A stretch of 64,000 bases of DNA from Actinomyces israelii DSM 43320. Lineage in GTDB: Bacteria; Actinomycetota; Actinomycetes; Actinomycetales; Actinomycetaceae. A program made the translations under genes and the position numbers. The first letter of the stretch is position 1; every line of letters begins with the position of its first letter. Under the pieces are notes generated by a model, which did not search any database, was not told the DNA's origin, and was given only the letters and a program-made list of their open reading frames with translations. The stretch spans positions 1-64,000 of the forward strand of contig NZ_JONS01000016.1 in NCBI RefSeq assembly GCF_000711965.1, in the 5' to 3' direction. Below, one piece after another: positions 30,166-40,370 of this stretch.

Positions 30166-31728
30166 CTAGCGCAGTAGCAGCTCGCTCTCCGCCAGGGCCG
30201 TGGAGTCGGCCACCGCCGGCACGGAGGCGATGAGGGTCCCGGCCGCGTCCCCGCCGACCTTCGCAGTCACCACCGCGGCCGCCGTGACCTGCTGGGCCGC
30301 CGGACCCGAGATGGTCAGCGCCGTGACCTGGCCGGGCACCTCCGGTGTCACGGTGGTTCCGGCCGGCACCTCAGTCTCCTGGCTCCAGGAGCCGTCGGCC
30401 GAGGCCAGGGTCACGGTGGTCGCGCTCGACCCGGAGTTCGTCAGCACCAGCTGGGAGGCCAGGCCCTCGGCGCGGGGCAGCGCGATGGAGCCGGCCTCAC
30501 CGGCGTCAGGCGTCGCCGCCTGCGACCAGGCGACGTCGTGCAGCAGCGCGCCCGAGCGCGCGGGGTACTCCCCCGCGCTGCGCACGAGCCGGACCCCGGC
30601 GGCCACCGGGGCGTCGGAGCTGACGTGCACGCCGTAGGCTCCCGCCGGCACGCCGCTGAGGGACACGTCGAAGACCGCACCCGGGTCCACGGTCACCGAG
30701 TCCGCCCCCTGGAGGACCCGAGTGCCGTCCGGGCCGATCACCGAGATCGCCGCGGTCGCGGGCGCGCTGCCCGGGTTGACCAGGCGCACCGCCGGGGCGT
30801 CCGAGGACTCCGGCGCCCCGGCGGCCGCGCCGGGGGCCTTCTCGCCCTGCTCGGCCGCCTCGACCAGGACGACGCCGGGGACGGTCAGCTCGGTGTCGGG
30901 GGCCGCGCCGCCCGTGAGCACCTCGGTGCCCGCAGCGGTCTCGCCGTCGAGGGACTCGGTGACCAGCGCGGGGACGACGGTCCCCCCGACGGCCTCCACG
31001 CTCAGCGCCAGGCGGGGATCGTTGCCGGCCGCCTCCAGCATGACCCCCATGGTCCTGCCCGGGGGCACGACCACCTGGCCGCCCGCGGGCGGCGCGATCT
31101 CCCCGACTGAGCCGTAGAGGCGGACTGTGGCCGTCACGGTCGTGGTGCCGGGGTTGGTCAGGCGCAGCTCGGCGGACGAGCCGAGCGCGGTCGACCCGCC
31201 CACGATCCAGGAGATCGCCTTCGGGGGCGTGCAGGGGGCCGCGGTGAGCCCGCGCAGGTCGCCGTCGGCGGTCAGCGTGGTCGACACGCCCGCGGCTCCG
31301 GTGGGCCTGGTCCCGTCCGGGTTGACGCTCAGCACACCCCCGGCGGCCTCGTTGAGAGTGGTGGCGGGCCCGGTCAGCGCCTCCCCCCTGTAGGTCAGGG
31401 AGGCTGCCGCGTCGAGGCTGGTCAGAGTCGTCGTGGCGGTCGTCCTGCCGACGGAGACGGCGCCCAGGGTGTTGCTGGGGGCGGCGTGGCAGGCGTAGAC
31501 GGCCTCTCCGGCGGGTGCGGGGACCTGCGCGGCGGTCACGACCGCGCTCCGGTCAGCCGGGACGCGGCCGCCCGCCCAGGTCAGACCTGCCATGGCGAGG
31601 CCCAGGGCGGCGGAGGCGGCCAGGGCGACGGCTCGCCCGAGCACCCTGCGCCAGCGCGGGCGCCGGCGGGCGGAGGAGGCCGCCCCTGTCCCGTCCGCCT
31701 TGCGTGTCCTGCCTGCCTTGCCCGTCAT
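30166..31728 (-). CDS. DUF5719 family exported protein
   Basis: 520 residues. A basic N-terminus (about 1-27) and one membrane helix (AVALAASAALGLAMAGLTWAG) precede a long Ser/Thr/Val-rich extracellular beta region with repeated AELRLTNPGTTTVTATVRLYG-like units. It follows the glycosyltransferase gene with an ATGA overlap. In actinobacteria DUF5719 genes routinely sit next to a large GT2 gene and whiB, suggesting a wall-surface role. No catalytic motif seen. Confidence 0.85.
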   Translation of the reverse strand: MTGKAGRTRKADGTGAASSARRRPRWRRVLGRAVALAASAALGLAMAGLTWAGGRVPADRSAVVTAAQVPAPAGEAVYACHAAPSNTLGAVSVGRTTATTTLTSLDAAASLTYRGEALTGPATTLNEAAGGVLSVNPDGTRPTGAAGVSTTLTADGDLRGLTAAPCTPPKAISWIVGGSTALGSSAELRLTNPGTTTVTATVRLYGSVGEIAPPAGGQVVVPPGRTMGVMLEAAGNDPRLALSVEAVGGTVVPALVTESLDGETAAGTEVLTGGAAPDTELTVPGVVLVEAAEQGEKAPGAAAGAPESSDAPAVRLVNPGSAPATAAISVIGPDGTRVLQGADSVTVDPGAVFDVSLSGVPAGAYGVHVSSDAPVAAGVRLVRSAGEYPARSGALLHDVAWSQAATPDAGEAGSIALPRAEGLASQLVLTNSGSSATTVTLASADGSWSQETEVPAGTTVTPEVPGQVTALTISGPAAQQVTAAAVVTAKVGGDAAGTLIASVPAVADSTALAESELLLR

Positions 31729-34700
31729 GCGATGGCCCCCTTGCGCCGCAGGGGCAGGGCGGCCAGAGCGGTGACGGCCCAGACCGCCCAGATGAGGCGG
31801 GTGGCGATGGCGCCCGCCGTGGACCGGTGGGCCACGACCAGCTCTCCGCCTCCCGGCGGCACCGAGAAGGCCTGCCGCCAGGTCCCGGCGGCGCCCTGGA
31901 CGCCGGTCGGCTCGAGCGGCTCGCCGTCCAGCTCGGCGTACCAGCCCGCGTCGGCGCGCTCGGCCAGGACGAGGGTGCGGGCCTGCCCCTCGGCGGACTC
32001 GGGGACGTGCGCGCTCACCTCGGTGGGCGCGCCCGCGGGGGTGGGCAGAATCGCGGTCGTGCCGTCGGCCGCGACCAGGGTGGCGCGGGCGGACTCGGCG
32101 GCGCCGGTCGGCCCGACGCGCCAGGAGTTGCCGGCAGCGGTCTGCGCGAGCTGGTCGAGCCCCGGCGTGGACTCCAGGCCCGCGCGGGCCAGGGCGGTGG
32201 TCTCGTCCCCGGGGGCGTCGGCCAGCAGGACGACGGCGATGCCGTGGGCGGCCAGGTCGTCGGCAACGGTCTCGTCCTGCCCGGCGGTGGCCCGGGCGAC
32301 GATGTCGGCCAGCTCGGCGTCGGCGGGATCGGCGGGCGCCATGCTCAGAGCCCCCTCGGCCGGGGCGAGACCGGCCGCCGGGTCCGCGCCGCCCGGAGCC
32401 TCCAGGCGGCTACGCATCTGAGCGGCCAGGACGTCGGGCACGACGTCGGTCAGCTGGGTGCCCGGCCCGCGCCAGATTCGCACGACCAGGCCCTCGGAGG
32501 TCGAGGCCAGGGCCAGGACGCGGCCCGCGCCGGCCGAGCGCTGGGTCTCCCTAGCGATGACGGGCACCTGCTGGGTGCCCGGCTGCAGGGCCCTGACGAC
32601 GGCGTCGGCGCCCCGGCCCGTGGATGTGCGGGCGGCCCAGGCCCAGCAGGCCCCCACGGCCAGCGGGACGACGAGCCCGACGACGGTGACCGCGGCGAGC
32701 ACCAGGTGGGGCCACCCGGCGCCGCGGCGCACGAGGCCCGCGCGGGCGGCGTCGGCGCCGGCCAGGCCCGCCGCGAGCAGTCCCGCCGTCATCAGGGTGA
32801 CGCCGGTTCCCGCCCAGCCGGTGACGGTGACCGAGCCGGTCCCGTCGGGCAGGGTGCCGATCCCCGTGGTCACGCGCACGGCCGCGAGCGCCAGGCCCAT
32901 GCCTCCAACGGCGCCCAGCAGGCCGGCCCGGGCGCGGTGCCCGCGCCGGCCCGCGACGGCCAGGCCGCCGAGCGCGACCAGGGGCAGGATCGCCAGCATC
33001 CCCCTGACGACCAGCACGAGGGTGGGGCCGGGCACGAGCGCGGTCAGGTCGACGGGCACCCCCAGGAGGGTGTCGAGGGCCGAGGGCGCCGGGGCGGCCA
33101 CGGGGCCGCCGGTGTCGGTGAGCAGGTAGCGCAGCCCGGCGGCGGGGCCCTCGGCCGAGGCCAGGCGCGCGGCGCGCCACCACGCGGGCGCCGCGGTGAC
33201 GGCCACCGGGAGGAGGGTCAGGACCAGTCGCAGGGCCGCCCGGCGCACCGTGGTCATGAGAACCACCAGGCAGCCGACCACGACCGCCGCCGCCGCCGGG
33301 GCGGCGGCGACGACGAGCGTCAGGAAGAGCCCGGCGACGGCGGCGGCCGTCGGCGAGCCGGGGCCGTAGCGCTCGACGGCCCCGCCGCGAGCCGCACCGG
33401 CGGGCGCGGGCGCGCCGCCGGAGCCCGAGCCCTCGGAGCCGCCGTCGGGGCCGCCGGAGCCGTCAGCGGCCCCTCGGGGCTCCTCCTCGCCGTCGGCGGC
33501 GTCGCCGGAGCGCCGCGCCGGGGCCGGGGCGCCGAGCTCGGCGTCGTTCTCCTCCACGATCCGGGCCAGCGCGACGGCCCGCTTGCGCGGGGCCGCCGCG
33601 TCGCGCCCGCCCGGCTCGTCCGTGCCGGGCGCGGCGGACTCCTCGGCGCCGGCGCCCGGGTCCTCCCCGGGACCGTTCCCGCTACCGCTGCCGCCGTCGC
33701 CGTCCGGGTCGTCGGCCAGGGCCGCGAGGTCCTCGATGCGCTCCGAGGCGAAGCGGTCGAGGTCCGCCTTCTCCAGCGCGGTGGCGTGGTGGGCGTCGAC
33801 CATGCCCGAGAGCACCGCGTCGCGCCGGTCGGCGCCGACCGCCCGCGCCAGCGCCAGCAGCGCCCAGGGCAGGGCGAGGTGGACCAGCACGGCCGTCAGC
33901 CGCCCCTGCCCCACGGCCAGCAGGAGGGCGGGGGCCAGCGCCCAGGTCAGCGCGCCCCAGGCCCGCAGGCTCGTGCGCCGGGTCACGGTGCCCGCGGCGA
34001 ACCAGGCGCCCAGGGCGGCCAGCGGCACGGCCGCCAGGAGCAGCAGGCGGACCAGGCCGTCGCCGTCGAGCCCGACGCGGCCCGCCAGGCCGACGGGCAG
34101 CGCGAGCAGCGCCAGCAGCGGGTTGACGACGGCGGGGTAGCCGTCGCCGGAGGCGGCCCAGGTGGCCCAGGCGGCGCTCCACAGGGCGCGCCCGCCGGCG
34201 GCCAGGCCCGCCCCGGCGCCGCCCGTGACGGCGCCGGCGGCCGTCACCGCGCCCAGGCCGACCCCCGTCGCGAGAAGGGCCACCGCCAGCACGCCGGCCA
34301 GCACGAGTCGGCGACGCCGCGCCAGCGCCGCGAGCTCGCCCAGCTCCAGCTCGCTGGGGGCCTCGGCGCGCGCGATGCGCTCGCGCTCCTGACGGACCCG
34401 GTCGCGGCGCACCGAGCGGATGTCGGCGGCGTTGACGTAGAGCCGGGCCAGCACCGAGCGGCGCACGGTGGCATGGGCGGCCAGGCGTCTGCGGCCCCGC
34501 CTGATGCCGCGGCCGCGGCGGGAGACGGCCAGAGCGGCCCCGAGCTCGGCGCGGGCCAGGGACGGGGACTTGGTCAGCAGGCGCCCGGCGGCGCGAACGG
34601 CCCCCAGGATGAGGAACCAGATCAGCAGCAGGCCGACGGGCCGGGCCGAGAAGGTCGCCCAGGCGAGGAGCTGGGCGGTGCGGCGCGCGCGGAAGGAGCG

Positions 34701-35648
34701 GTCCGGGTCGGGATCGGCCGCGTGCGGCTGCGGGACCGCGGGCCGCCCGTCCGCGTCGGCGCGCCCGGCGGCCCCGCCCTGGGCGGGGCGCAGACCCAGG
34801 TAGGCGGCCCGCCGGTGCCGGATGACGGCCTGGGGGACGACGACGACGCGGTGCCCGGCCAGCCGGACCGCCCGCGACAGCTCGAGCCCGTCGTTGAAGA
34901 CGGGGAACTCGGGCGAGGTGCCGCCCAGGTCCTCCCACACGGCGCGGTCGATGAGGGCGCCGGCGGTGCCGACCGCCAGGACGTCGGAGCGGTCGTCGTG
35001 CTGACCCTGGTCGATCTCGCCCGCCACGACGTCGTTGGCCCTGCGCGCCGACGCGGTCGTGCGCAGCCCGACCTCGAGGAGCTGCTCGGGATCGTCCCAG
35101 TCGACCTGCTTGGGCCCGACCAGCGCGGCGGAGCGCGTCTCCGCCACCGCGGTCAGGAGAGCCTCCAGGCAGTCCGCGGCCGGCGCCGAGTCGTCGTGGA
35201 GCAGCCACAGCCAGCCCTGCTCGCCCCTGTCGCCCCGGTCCTCGGAGCGCTTCCCGGCGTTCTTGCCGCGTGAGCGCCCGGATCGCGTCCCGCTGCGCCG
35301 ACGGCGCGGGGAGGGCGCGTGCGGATCGGCCCCGGCGAGCTCGTCGTACAGCGCCAGGCCGCGGCTCACCGCGCCGCCGAAGCCCTTGGCGTCGGGGGCG
35401 CGCACGACGCGCACCCGGGTGCAGGCGCCGATCCCGGAGGCGGCGACGGCCTCCTCGACCGGGGTCCCGTCGCCCAGGCCGTTGTGGCGCGAGGCGACAT
35501 CGACGACGATCGCGGTCCTGGGCGCCACGGTCTGCCGGGCGAGGGCTCGCAGGGTCCGGCGGAGGTAGGGCGTGACCCCGGCGGTGACGACGACGGCGAG
35601 CGCCTCGGTCCCGCCGGCGGACCAGGCGCCGGGACCCTCTGGGCTCAT
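31725..35648 (-). CDS. Large membrane glycosyltransferase family 2 protein
   Basis: 1307 residues. An N-terminal GT2 domain is interrupted by a basic insert (RRRRSGTRSGRSRGKNAG). It contains WLLHDDSAPAADCLEALL and VGTAGALIDRAVWEDLGG. Many membrane helices follow, with a long acidic Gly/Asp/Glu linker (about 33480-33720), and then an extracellular C-terminal part ending in a single helix. It probably adds sugars to a lipid-linked wall polymer. ATG at 35648 overlaps the whiB stop (ATGA), so expression is coupled to WhiB. Confidence 0.88.
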   Translation of the reverse strand: MSPEGPGAWSAGGTEALAVVVTAGVTPYLRRTLRALARQTVAPRTAIVVDVASRHNGLGDGTPVEEAVAASGIGACTRVRVVRAPDAKGFGGAVSRGLALYDELAGADPHAPSPRRRRSGTRSGRSRGKNAGKRSEDRGDRGEQGWLWLLHDDSAPAADCLEALLTAVAETRSAALVGPKQVDWDDPEQLLEVGLRTTASARRANDVVAGEIDQGQHDDRSDVLAVGTAGALIDRAVWEDLGGTSPEFPVFNDGLELSRAVRLAGHRVVVVPQAVIRHRRAAYLGLRPAQGGAAGRADADGRPAVPQPHAADPDPDRSFRARRTAQLLAWATFSARPVGLLLIWFLILGAVRAAGRLLTKSPSLARAELGAALAVSRRGRGIRRGRRRLAAHATVRRSVLARLYVNAADIRSVRRDRVRQERERIARAEAPSELELGELAALARRRRLVLAGVLAVALLATGVGLGAVTAAGAVTGGAGAGLAAGGRALWSAAWATWAASGDGYPAVVNPLLALLALPVGLAGRVGLDGDGLVRLLLLAAVPLAALGAWFAAGTVTRRTSLRAWGALTWALAPALLLAVGQGRLTAVLVHLALPWALLALARAVGADRRDAVLSGMVDAHHATALEKADLDRFASERIEDLAALADDPDGDGGSGSGNGPGEDPGAGAEESAAPGTDEPGGRDAAAPRKRAVALARIVEENDAELGAPAPARRSGDAADGEEEPRGAADGSGGPDGGSEGSGSGGAPAPAGAARGGAVERYGPGSPTAAAVAGLFLTLVVAAAPAAAAVVVGCLVVLMTTVRRAALRLVLTLLPVAVTAAPAWWRAARLASAEGPAAGLRYLLTDTGGPVAAPAPSALDTLLGVPVDLTALVPGPTLVLVVRGMLAILPLVALGGLAVAGRRGHRARAGLLGAVGGMGLALAAVRVTTGIGTLPDGTGSVTVTGWAGTGVTLMTAGLLAAGLAGADAARAGLVRRGAGWPHLVLAAVTVVGLVVPLAVGACWAWAARTSTGRGADAVVRALQPGTQQVPVIARETQRSAGAGRVLALASTSEGLVVRIWRGPGTQLTDVVPDVLAAQMRSRLEAPGGADPAAGLAPAEGALSMAPADPADAELADIVARATAGQDETVADDLAAHGIAVVLLADAPGDETTALARAGLESTPGLDQLAQTAAGNSWRVGPTGAAESARATLVAADGTTAILPTPAGAPTEVSAHVPESAEGQARTLVLAERADAGWYAELDGEPLEPTGVQGAAGTWRQAFSVPPGGGELVVAHRSTAGAIATRLIWAVWAVTALAALPLRRKGAIA

Positions 35649-35962
35649 ACGGCGCGACGCTTGAGCTTGCGACGCTCCCGCTCGGACAGGCCGCCCCAGA
35701 TGCCGAACCGCTCGTCGTTGGCCAGAGCGTACTCGAGGCACTCCTCGCGAACCTCGCAGGTGGCGCACACGCGCTTGGCCTCACGCGTCGAGCCGCCCTT
35801 CTCGGGGAAGAAGGCCTCCGGGTCAGTCTGCGCGCACAGGGCGCGCTCCTGCCATGCGAGCGGCCCCTCGTCGACCTCGTCACCGCCGAAGAGGAACAGG
35901 AGGGTCTGGTCGTCAGCTTCGTCGGTACGCGCGAGCGGACCCTCGCCGAGAATGTTCCACAC
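35645..35962 (-). CDS. WhiB-family iron-sulfur regulator (WhiB2/WhmD-like by context)
   Basis: 105 residues from GTG 35962, preceded by the SD GAAGGGAAG. Four cysteines (ALCAQTD ... RVCATCEVREEC) would hold a 4Fe-4S cluster. The motif FGIWGGLSERERRKLKRR is the WhiB turn and basic DNA-contact tail. Its neighbours (DUF5719, GT2, DUF3499, manA nearby) match the mycobacterial WhiB2 neighbourhood, which controls septation. It has a near-consensus promoter at 36006-36034. Confidence 0.92.
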   Translation of the reverse strand: MWNILGEGPLARTDEADDQTLLFLFGGDEVDEGPLAWQERALCAQTDPEAFFPEKGGSTREAKRVCATCEVREECLEYALANDERFGIWGGLSERERRKLKRRAV

Positions 35963-36346
35963 GTTGGCTTCCCTTCAGGTCAGGGGCAGATTAACTACCC
36001 ATGAATTACACGGGTGTCAGCAAAGAGAGTCAAGCCGGCGAGGGATATGTCACCCAATCGTGACCATCGGCGTCATTCCAACAAAAAGTCCATGTAACGG
36101 AACGATAACAGGAGCCGCGGAGCCAGGATTTTGAGGGTTCCTCTACACGCCCCTCCGGCCACCCCCCGGATTGGGACCCGGCGCACGCGCCCCGGTGGGC
36201 GGGCACCGGCGGCGCCCCGTCCCGCGCCCCTCCGGCCGCCCGTCCCCGAGGCCGCCGCGCCGCCCGGGGCCGGGCCGCCGCGAGCCGGTGGCGCCCCAGA
36301 GGGCGCGCCCGCTTGAACCGCGCTCCCTTTTTGCTTGAATCGGCCC
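35963..36346. other. 384-bp divergent region between whiB and the TIGR03089-like gene
   Basis: No gene seen. The left third is AT-rich and carries the whiB promoter. The right part (36150-36310) is very GC-rich with Pro/Arg-type repeats, followed by a short CCCTTTTTG run before the TIGR03089-like start. Confidence 0.5.
36006..36034 (-). promoter_or_regulatory. Near-consensus promoter of the whiB gene
   Basis: On the minus strand TTGACT (36034-36029) is followed after exactly 17 bases by TGTAAT (36011-36006), five of six matches to each consensus. Transcription would start near 36000, leaving a leader of about 35 bases before GTG 35962. Confidence 0.65.
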
Positions 36347-37102
36347 ATGACCGACGCGCTGATCCGGGTCCTGCCCTCCACTTCGGACTCCTCGCGCCCC
36401 TGGCTGGTGTGGTACGCCCCCGGCGAGCGCATCGAGCTGACCGGACACGTCCTGAGCATGTGGCACGCCAAGTGCGCAGGTTTCGTCACCACCGAGGCCG
36501 GCCCCGGCGCCGACGTGCACCTGGGAATGAGCCCGCACTGGCGGGCGGTGACCTGGTGCGCAGGCGCATGGGTGGCCGGCGCCACACCTGTGCTGCTCGA
36601 AAGCAACGACATTTTTGTAGAAAACCTACTAAGTGAAGCCCCCGTCATGTCGGTCGCATTCAGGATTCGTTGGTTGTTTCCCTCAGCGGACGTTCAGGTA
36701 CTTGTGACAATGGGGTCGCTCGCGACGCGCTGGCCAGGAGCCCTCCCGCCGCTGGTGCTCGACGGGATCGCCGACGTCATGCCCTTCGCGGACCGCTTCC
36801 CGGCCGCCCCGACGGGCGGCTCCGAACCCGCCCTCAGGGTCGTCGGCGACGGCGGGGCGCGCACGGTGAGCCGGGACGCGCTGGCCGAGGGCCGCCCGGA
36901 CGCCGGCGCCGAGGCGGCGCTCGCGGCCGGCGCCCGGGCGCTCCTGATCAGGCAGGAGACGACCGAGCGGGCGGTGCTCGGCGTCCTGGCCGCCTGGCGG
37001 GCCGGTCTCACGGCGGTGCTCGTCTCCCCCGACGCCGACGCCGCCCTGCTCGCCGCCGCCGCGCGCCAGGAGGGGGCCGTCGGAGCCGGACCGGGGGCCT
37101 GA
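36347..37102 (+). CDS. TIGR03089-like protein
   Basis: 251 residues. [65 protein letters not shown] fits the actinobacterial TIGR03089 family, which resembles a shortened AMP-ligase N-terminus and has no known function. Bases about 36600-36710 (residues [12 protein letters not shown] to VLVTM) are strikingly AT-rich and unlike the rest of the gene. ATG 36347 was chosen; TTG at 36335 is an alternative. It is convergent with manA. Confidence 0.7.
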   Translation: MTDALIRVLPSTSDSSRPWLVWYAPGERIELTGHVLSMWHAKCAGFVTTEAGPGADVHLGMSPHWRAVTWCAGAWVAGATPVLLESNDIFVENLLSEAPVMSVAFRIRWLFPSADVQVLVTMGSLATRWPGALPPLVLDGIADVMPFADRFPAAPTGGSEPALRVVGDGGARTVSRDALAEGRPDAGAEAALAAGARALLIRQETTERAVLGVLAAWRAGLTAVLVSPDADAALLAAAARQEGAVGAGPGA

Positions 37103-37187
37103 TGGGCGGCACGGGCGGCTCCGGGGCCGGTTCCGTCCGGTCCTCGCGGCCGGACGGGGACGAGCACCCGGACCCAGTCATCGGGCC

Positions 37188-38390
37188 TCAGGGAACGTCG
37201 GCCTGGACGACGACGCCGTCCCCCTCGACGGCGAGCACGCGCTCGTCGGCGCCGACGAACAGGGCCTGGCCGCGCCCGAGGGCCGCCTGGCCGGCGGGAG
37301 TGGTCACCGTCGTCGTCCCCTCGACGGCCAGCACGATCCGGGGCCCGCGCCCGGGCACCTGCATCCGGCCGTCGGCGGGGACGACCGTGGTCACGAGCAG
37401 CTCGAAGTCGTCCACAGGGGCGTAGTAGGCGCGGGTGGCGCGGGAGAGGTACTCCGGCGCCGGGCGCACCGGCGGGGCGGCCACGTAGTCCACGCAGGCG
37501 AGCATCTCGGGCACGTCCACGTGCTTGGTCGTCAGCCCCGCCCGCAGCACGTTGTCGGAGGATGCCATGATCTCCACGCCGAGACCGCTGATGTAGGCGT
37601 GCACGCTGCCCGCGGGCACGAAGAGGGCCTCGCCCGGGTGGAGGGTGACGGGGTTGAGCAGCAGCGCCGCCGCCACCCCCGGGTCGCCCGGGAAGGCCCG
37701 GGCCATGGTCACGGCGTTGGTGTCCGCGCGCCGGGAGGGGGAGGACCCCCGTTCGAGGCGCGCGTCGATCTCCGCCACCAGCGCATTGATCTCCACGGCC
37801 GTGGGACGGGTCCCGGTGGAGACGAGGTCGGAGAAGACCTGGCGGATGCCGAAGCGGGTCGGGTTCAGCCGCAGGGTGCGGCGCATGCGGTGGGCCAGGG
37901 CCGAGTCGAGTCCCGAGAGGACCTCGGCGGCCCGGCGAGGGGCGCGGAAGCCCGCGACGGCCTCGTAGCGCGTCAGGGCCAGCACCATCTCGGGCTTGTG
38001 GTTGGCGTCCTTGTAGGAGCGGTCGGGGTCGTCCAGCGCCAGGCCCGCCTCGTTCTCGCGCCGGAACCCCTCGATCGCCTGGTCCAGGGAGGGGTGGACC
38101 TGCAGCGAGAGCGCCCGCTCGGGGGCGATGAGCTTGAGCAGGAAGGGCAGGTGCTCGCCGAAGCGCCGCACGACGTCCTCGCCCAGCAGCCGCTGAGGAT
38201 CGGCGTCGATGAGATCGGCCAGGGTGCCGGGGCGGCCGACCAGGGCGGTGGGCCCGGAGGGGTGGGCCCCGTACCACTGCTCGGCCCAGGGACGGTCGTC
38301 GGAGAGCTCGCCGAGCAGCTCGGGGATGGCCGCCGCCGAGCCCCAGCCATAGGTCTGGCGTGCGCCAATGAGTCGTTCCACGACAGGCAC
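37188..38390 (-). CDS. manA: Mannose-6-phosphate isomerase, class I
   Basis: 400 residues. Interconverts fructose-6-phosphate and mannose-6-phosphate for GDP-mannose supply. Zinc ligands of type I enzymes are present: Q97 and H99 (SLQVHPS), E134 (HKPEMVLA) and H264 (GSVHAYISG). The [15 protein letters not shown] region carries the catalytic Arg. It starts with GTG at 38390 and is divergent from rmlA across 126 bp. A degraded second copy lies at about 46205-46910. Confidence 0.95.
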   Translation of the reverse strand: MPVVERLIGARQTYGWGSAAAIPELLGELSDDRPWAEQWYGAHPSGPTALVGRPGTLADLIDADPQRLLGEDVVRRFGEHLPFLLKLIAPERALSLQVHPSLDQAIEGFRRENEAGLALDDPDRSYKDANHKPEMVLALTRYEAVAGFRAPRRAAEVLSGLDSALAHRMRRTLRLNPTRFGIRQVFSDLVSTGTRPTAVEINALVAEIDARLERGSSPSRRADTNAVTMARAFPGDPGVAAALLLNPVTLHPGEALFVPAGSVHAYISGLGVEIMASSDNVLRAGLTTKHVDVPEMLACVDYVAAPPVRPAPEYLSRATRAYYAPVDDFELLVTTVVPADGRMQVPGRGPRIVLAVEGTTTVTTPAGQAALGRGQALFVGADERVLAVEGDGVVVQADVP

Positions 38391-38503
38391 GCTAGCCCAT
38401 CACCCGCCGCGGGCCGAAGACGCGCCGGGGACGCGCCGCAGCCGGCCCGCGCGCCGCGGCGGCCGTCTCGACGGCGGCGGCGGCAATCGCGGCGCGCATG
38501 GGC

Positions 38504-38509
38504 CATACT
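38504..38509 (+). promoter_or_regulatory. Candidate -10 for a leaderless rmlA transcript
   Basis: CATACT lies seven bases before the rmlA ATG, which has no Shine-Dalgarno. Such spacing would place transcription start at or near the ATG. This is inference from spacing only. Confidence 0.3.
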
Positions 38510-38516
38510 TGGGGCC

Positions 38517-39410
38517 ATGCGAGGCATCATTCTGGCCGGAGGCTCCGGCACGCGACTCAACCCGATCACCCTGGGCGCCTCCAAGCAGCTCATGCCGGTC
38601 TACGACAAGCCGATGATCTACTACCCGCTGAGCACCCTCATGCTCGCGGGCATCCAGGACGTCCTGGTCATCACCACCCCGCACGACGCCCCCAGCTTCC
38701 ACCGCCTGCTCGGCGACGGCTCCCAGCTGGGGGTCAACCTGTCCTACACGGTCCAGGAGGTCCCCAACGGCCTGGCCCAGGCCTTCGTCCTGGGGGCCGA
38801 CTTCATCGGCTCCGACAGCGCCGCCCTGGTCCTGGGCGACAACATCTTCTACGGCCCCGGCATGGGCACCCGGCTGCGCCGCCACACCAGCCCCGACGGC
38901 GGCGTCGTCTACGCCTACCAGGTCGCCGACCCCACCGCCTACGGCGTGGTGGAGTTCGACGCCGACCTCAAGGCGATCTCGATCGAGGAGAAGCCCGCCC
39001 GGCCCAAGAGCGACTACGCCGTGCCCGGGCTGTACTTCTACGACAACGACGTCGTCGGCATCGCCAGGGCCCTCAAGCCCTCGGCCCGCGGGGAGTACGA
39101 GATCACCGACGTCAACCGCGCCTACCTGGACGCCGGGCGCCTGAAGGTGGAGGTCCTCCCCCGCGGCACCGCCTGGCTGGACACCGGCACCTTCGACTCC
39201 CTGGCCGACGCCACCGGCTTCGTGCGCACCATCCAGCACCGCCAGGGTCTGACCATCGGCTGCCCGGAGGAGGCCGCCTGGCGCATGGGCTTCATCGACG
39301 ACGACGGCCTGCGCGCCCGGGCCGAGCCACTGGCCAAGTCCGGCTACGGCCAGTACCTCCTGGACATCCTGGCCCGCTCCCAGCGCGGCCACGGCGCCGG
39401 CCGGTCCTGA
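38517..39410 (+). CDS. rmlA: Glucose-1-phosphate thymidylyltransferase
   Basis: 297 residues, the first step of dTDP-L-rhamnose synthesis. The nucleotide loop GGSGTRL is at residues 8-14. [32 protein letters not shown] and [14 protein letters not shown] are all RmlA signatures. Its partners RmlB (58998-59999) and RmlCD (52611-54035) are further along the window. The last 40 codons are duplicated as a remnant at 47056-47175. Confidence 0.96.
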   Translation: MRGIILAGGSGTRLNPITLGASKQLMPVYDKPMIYYPLSTLMLAGIQDVLVITTPHDAPSFHRLLGDGSQLGVNLSYTVQEVPNGLAQAFVLGADFIGSDSAALVLGDNIFYGPGMGTRLRRHTSPDGGVVYAYQVADPTAYGVVEFDADLKAISIEEKPARPKSDYAVPGLYFYDNDVVGIARALKPSARGEYEITDVNRAYLDAGRLKVEVLPRGTAWLDTGTFDSLADATGFVRTIQHRQGLTIGCPEEAAWRMGFIDDDGLRARAEPLAKSGYGQYLLDILARSQRGHGAGRS

Positions 39411-39547
39411 AACACTCACCGCGCTGACCGGCATGGACGGCGACATGGTGAACGATAACCGTGCAGGGGGGGAGCAGCCACCGCCAACCTGATCCGCACG
39501 TCTGCCGAGAGGTTGCTCTACCCCGATCGAGCAGGTGTGTACGCGCA

Positions 39548-40360
39548 ATGACCGGGACGAGAGCCAGGATCAACAGCGCAGTGACGTTAACGGCTATATT
39601 TGTCGGCGTCATGGTGGTTGTCGCCTGCGGACCCGAGTCCGCCCATTATGGCATAACGCCGTACGTACTGATCGCATCGCTAGCCGTCGTCTCATTGGCG
39701 CTGCTGATCAGAAGCAGGACCCGGAAGGCCATGGAACGACGCCGTCGGGATCAGGTGATCGCGGATGCTGTCCATCAGGAAAGACTCAGTCTCACTGAGC
39801 ACCTACATCACATCATCTCGAACCGGATCGCCTCTATCGCAGTTCAGGCGAGCGCATGCCTGCTCGCGGACGAATCCGATCCGCGCGTTGCACTCAGAAC
39901 GATAGAGTCGGAAAGCCGCGCCGCTGCCCGGGAGATGCGCCGGCTCCTGGCCCTGCTGCAATCCAGCACCCACGTCCCGGTACCTACCGCGCCATTGCAG
40001 CAGATCTATGCGCAGGCTAGCGCCTCCGGTGTCAGCCTGGCGGTCAAACACACAACAGCCTTTCACAGCAGGAAGGCGGAAGAAGCTGCATCGTTGGTGA
40101 TACACGAGTCTCTCATGAACGTCCTGCGGCACGCCGGCGGCGCACCCACCGAGGTAAGAATTAGCAGAGAAAACGAGAACATCCGCATCATCGTACGCAA
40201 CGAAGCCCCCGAGCCCGCGCCGCCCGCCTCACCCGGCGCCGGGATCGGGCTGCTCCTGCTGCAAAAGAAGTGCAACTCACTCGGGGGGAGCATCACTTCA
40301 GGCGAGACGTCGAACGGGTATATTGTCGATGCAGTTATCCCTGACCCCCAGGACGACTGA
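39548..40360 (+). CDS. DesK/NarL-type sensor histidine kinase
   Basis: 270 residues. Two membrane helices (about 10-27 and 38-54) precede a HisKA_3 domain (QERLSLTEHLHHIISNRIASI) and a HATPase domain (HESLMNVLRHAGG, GAGIGLLLLQKKCNSLGG). The phospho-acceptor His should be H87. The acidic residue that normally follows it (HD or HE) is His here, which could weaken autophosphorylation. The short sensor with almost no extracellular loop resembles bacteriocin-stress sensors of the LiaS type. It is 10 bases upstream of its regulator, and probably senses the lasso peptide or its damage. Confidence 0.85.
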   Translation: MTGTRARINSAVTLTAIFVGVMVVVACGPESAHYGITPYVLIASLAVVSLALLIRSRTRKAMERRRRDQVIADAVHQERLSLTEHLHHIISNRIASIAVQASACLLADESDPRVALRTIESESRAAAREMRRLLALLQSSTHVPVPTAPLQQIYAQASASGVSLAVKHTTAFHSRKAEEAASLVIHESLMNVLRHAGGAPTEVRISRENENIRIIVRNEAPEPAPPASPGAGIGLLLLQKKCNSLGGSITSGETSNGYIVDAVIPDPQDD

Positions 40361-40370
40361 TGGGAAACTG

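Noticed and set aside
31515-35273. 1252-residue frame antisense to the large glycosyltransferase
   Set aside because: Low-complexity shadow. The minus strand has GT2 motifs and membrane helices.
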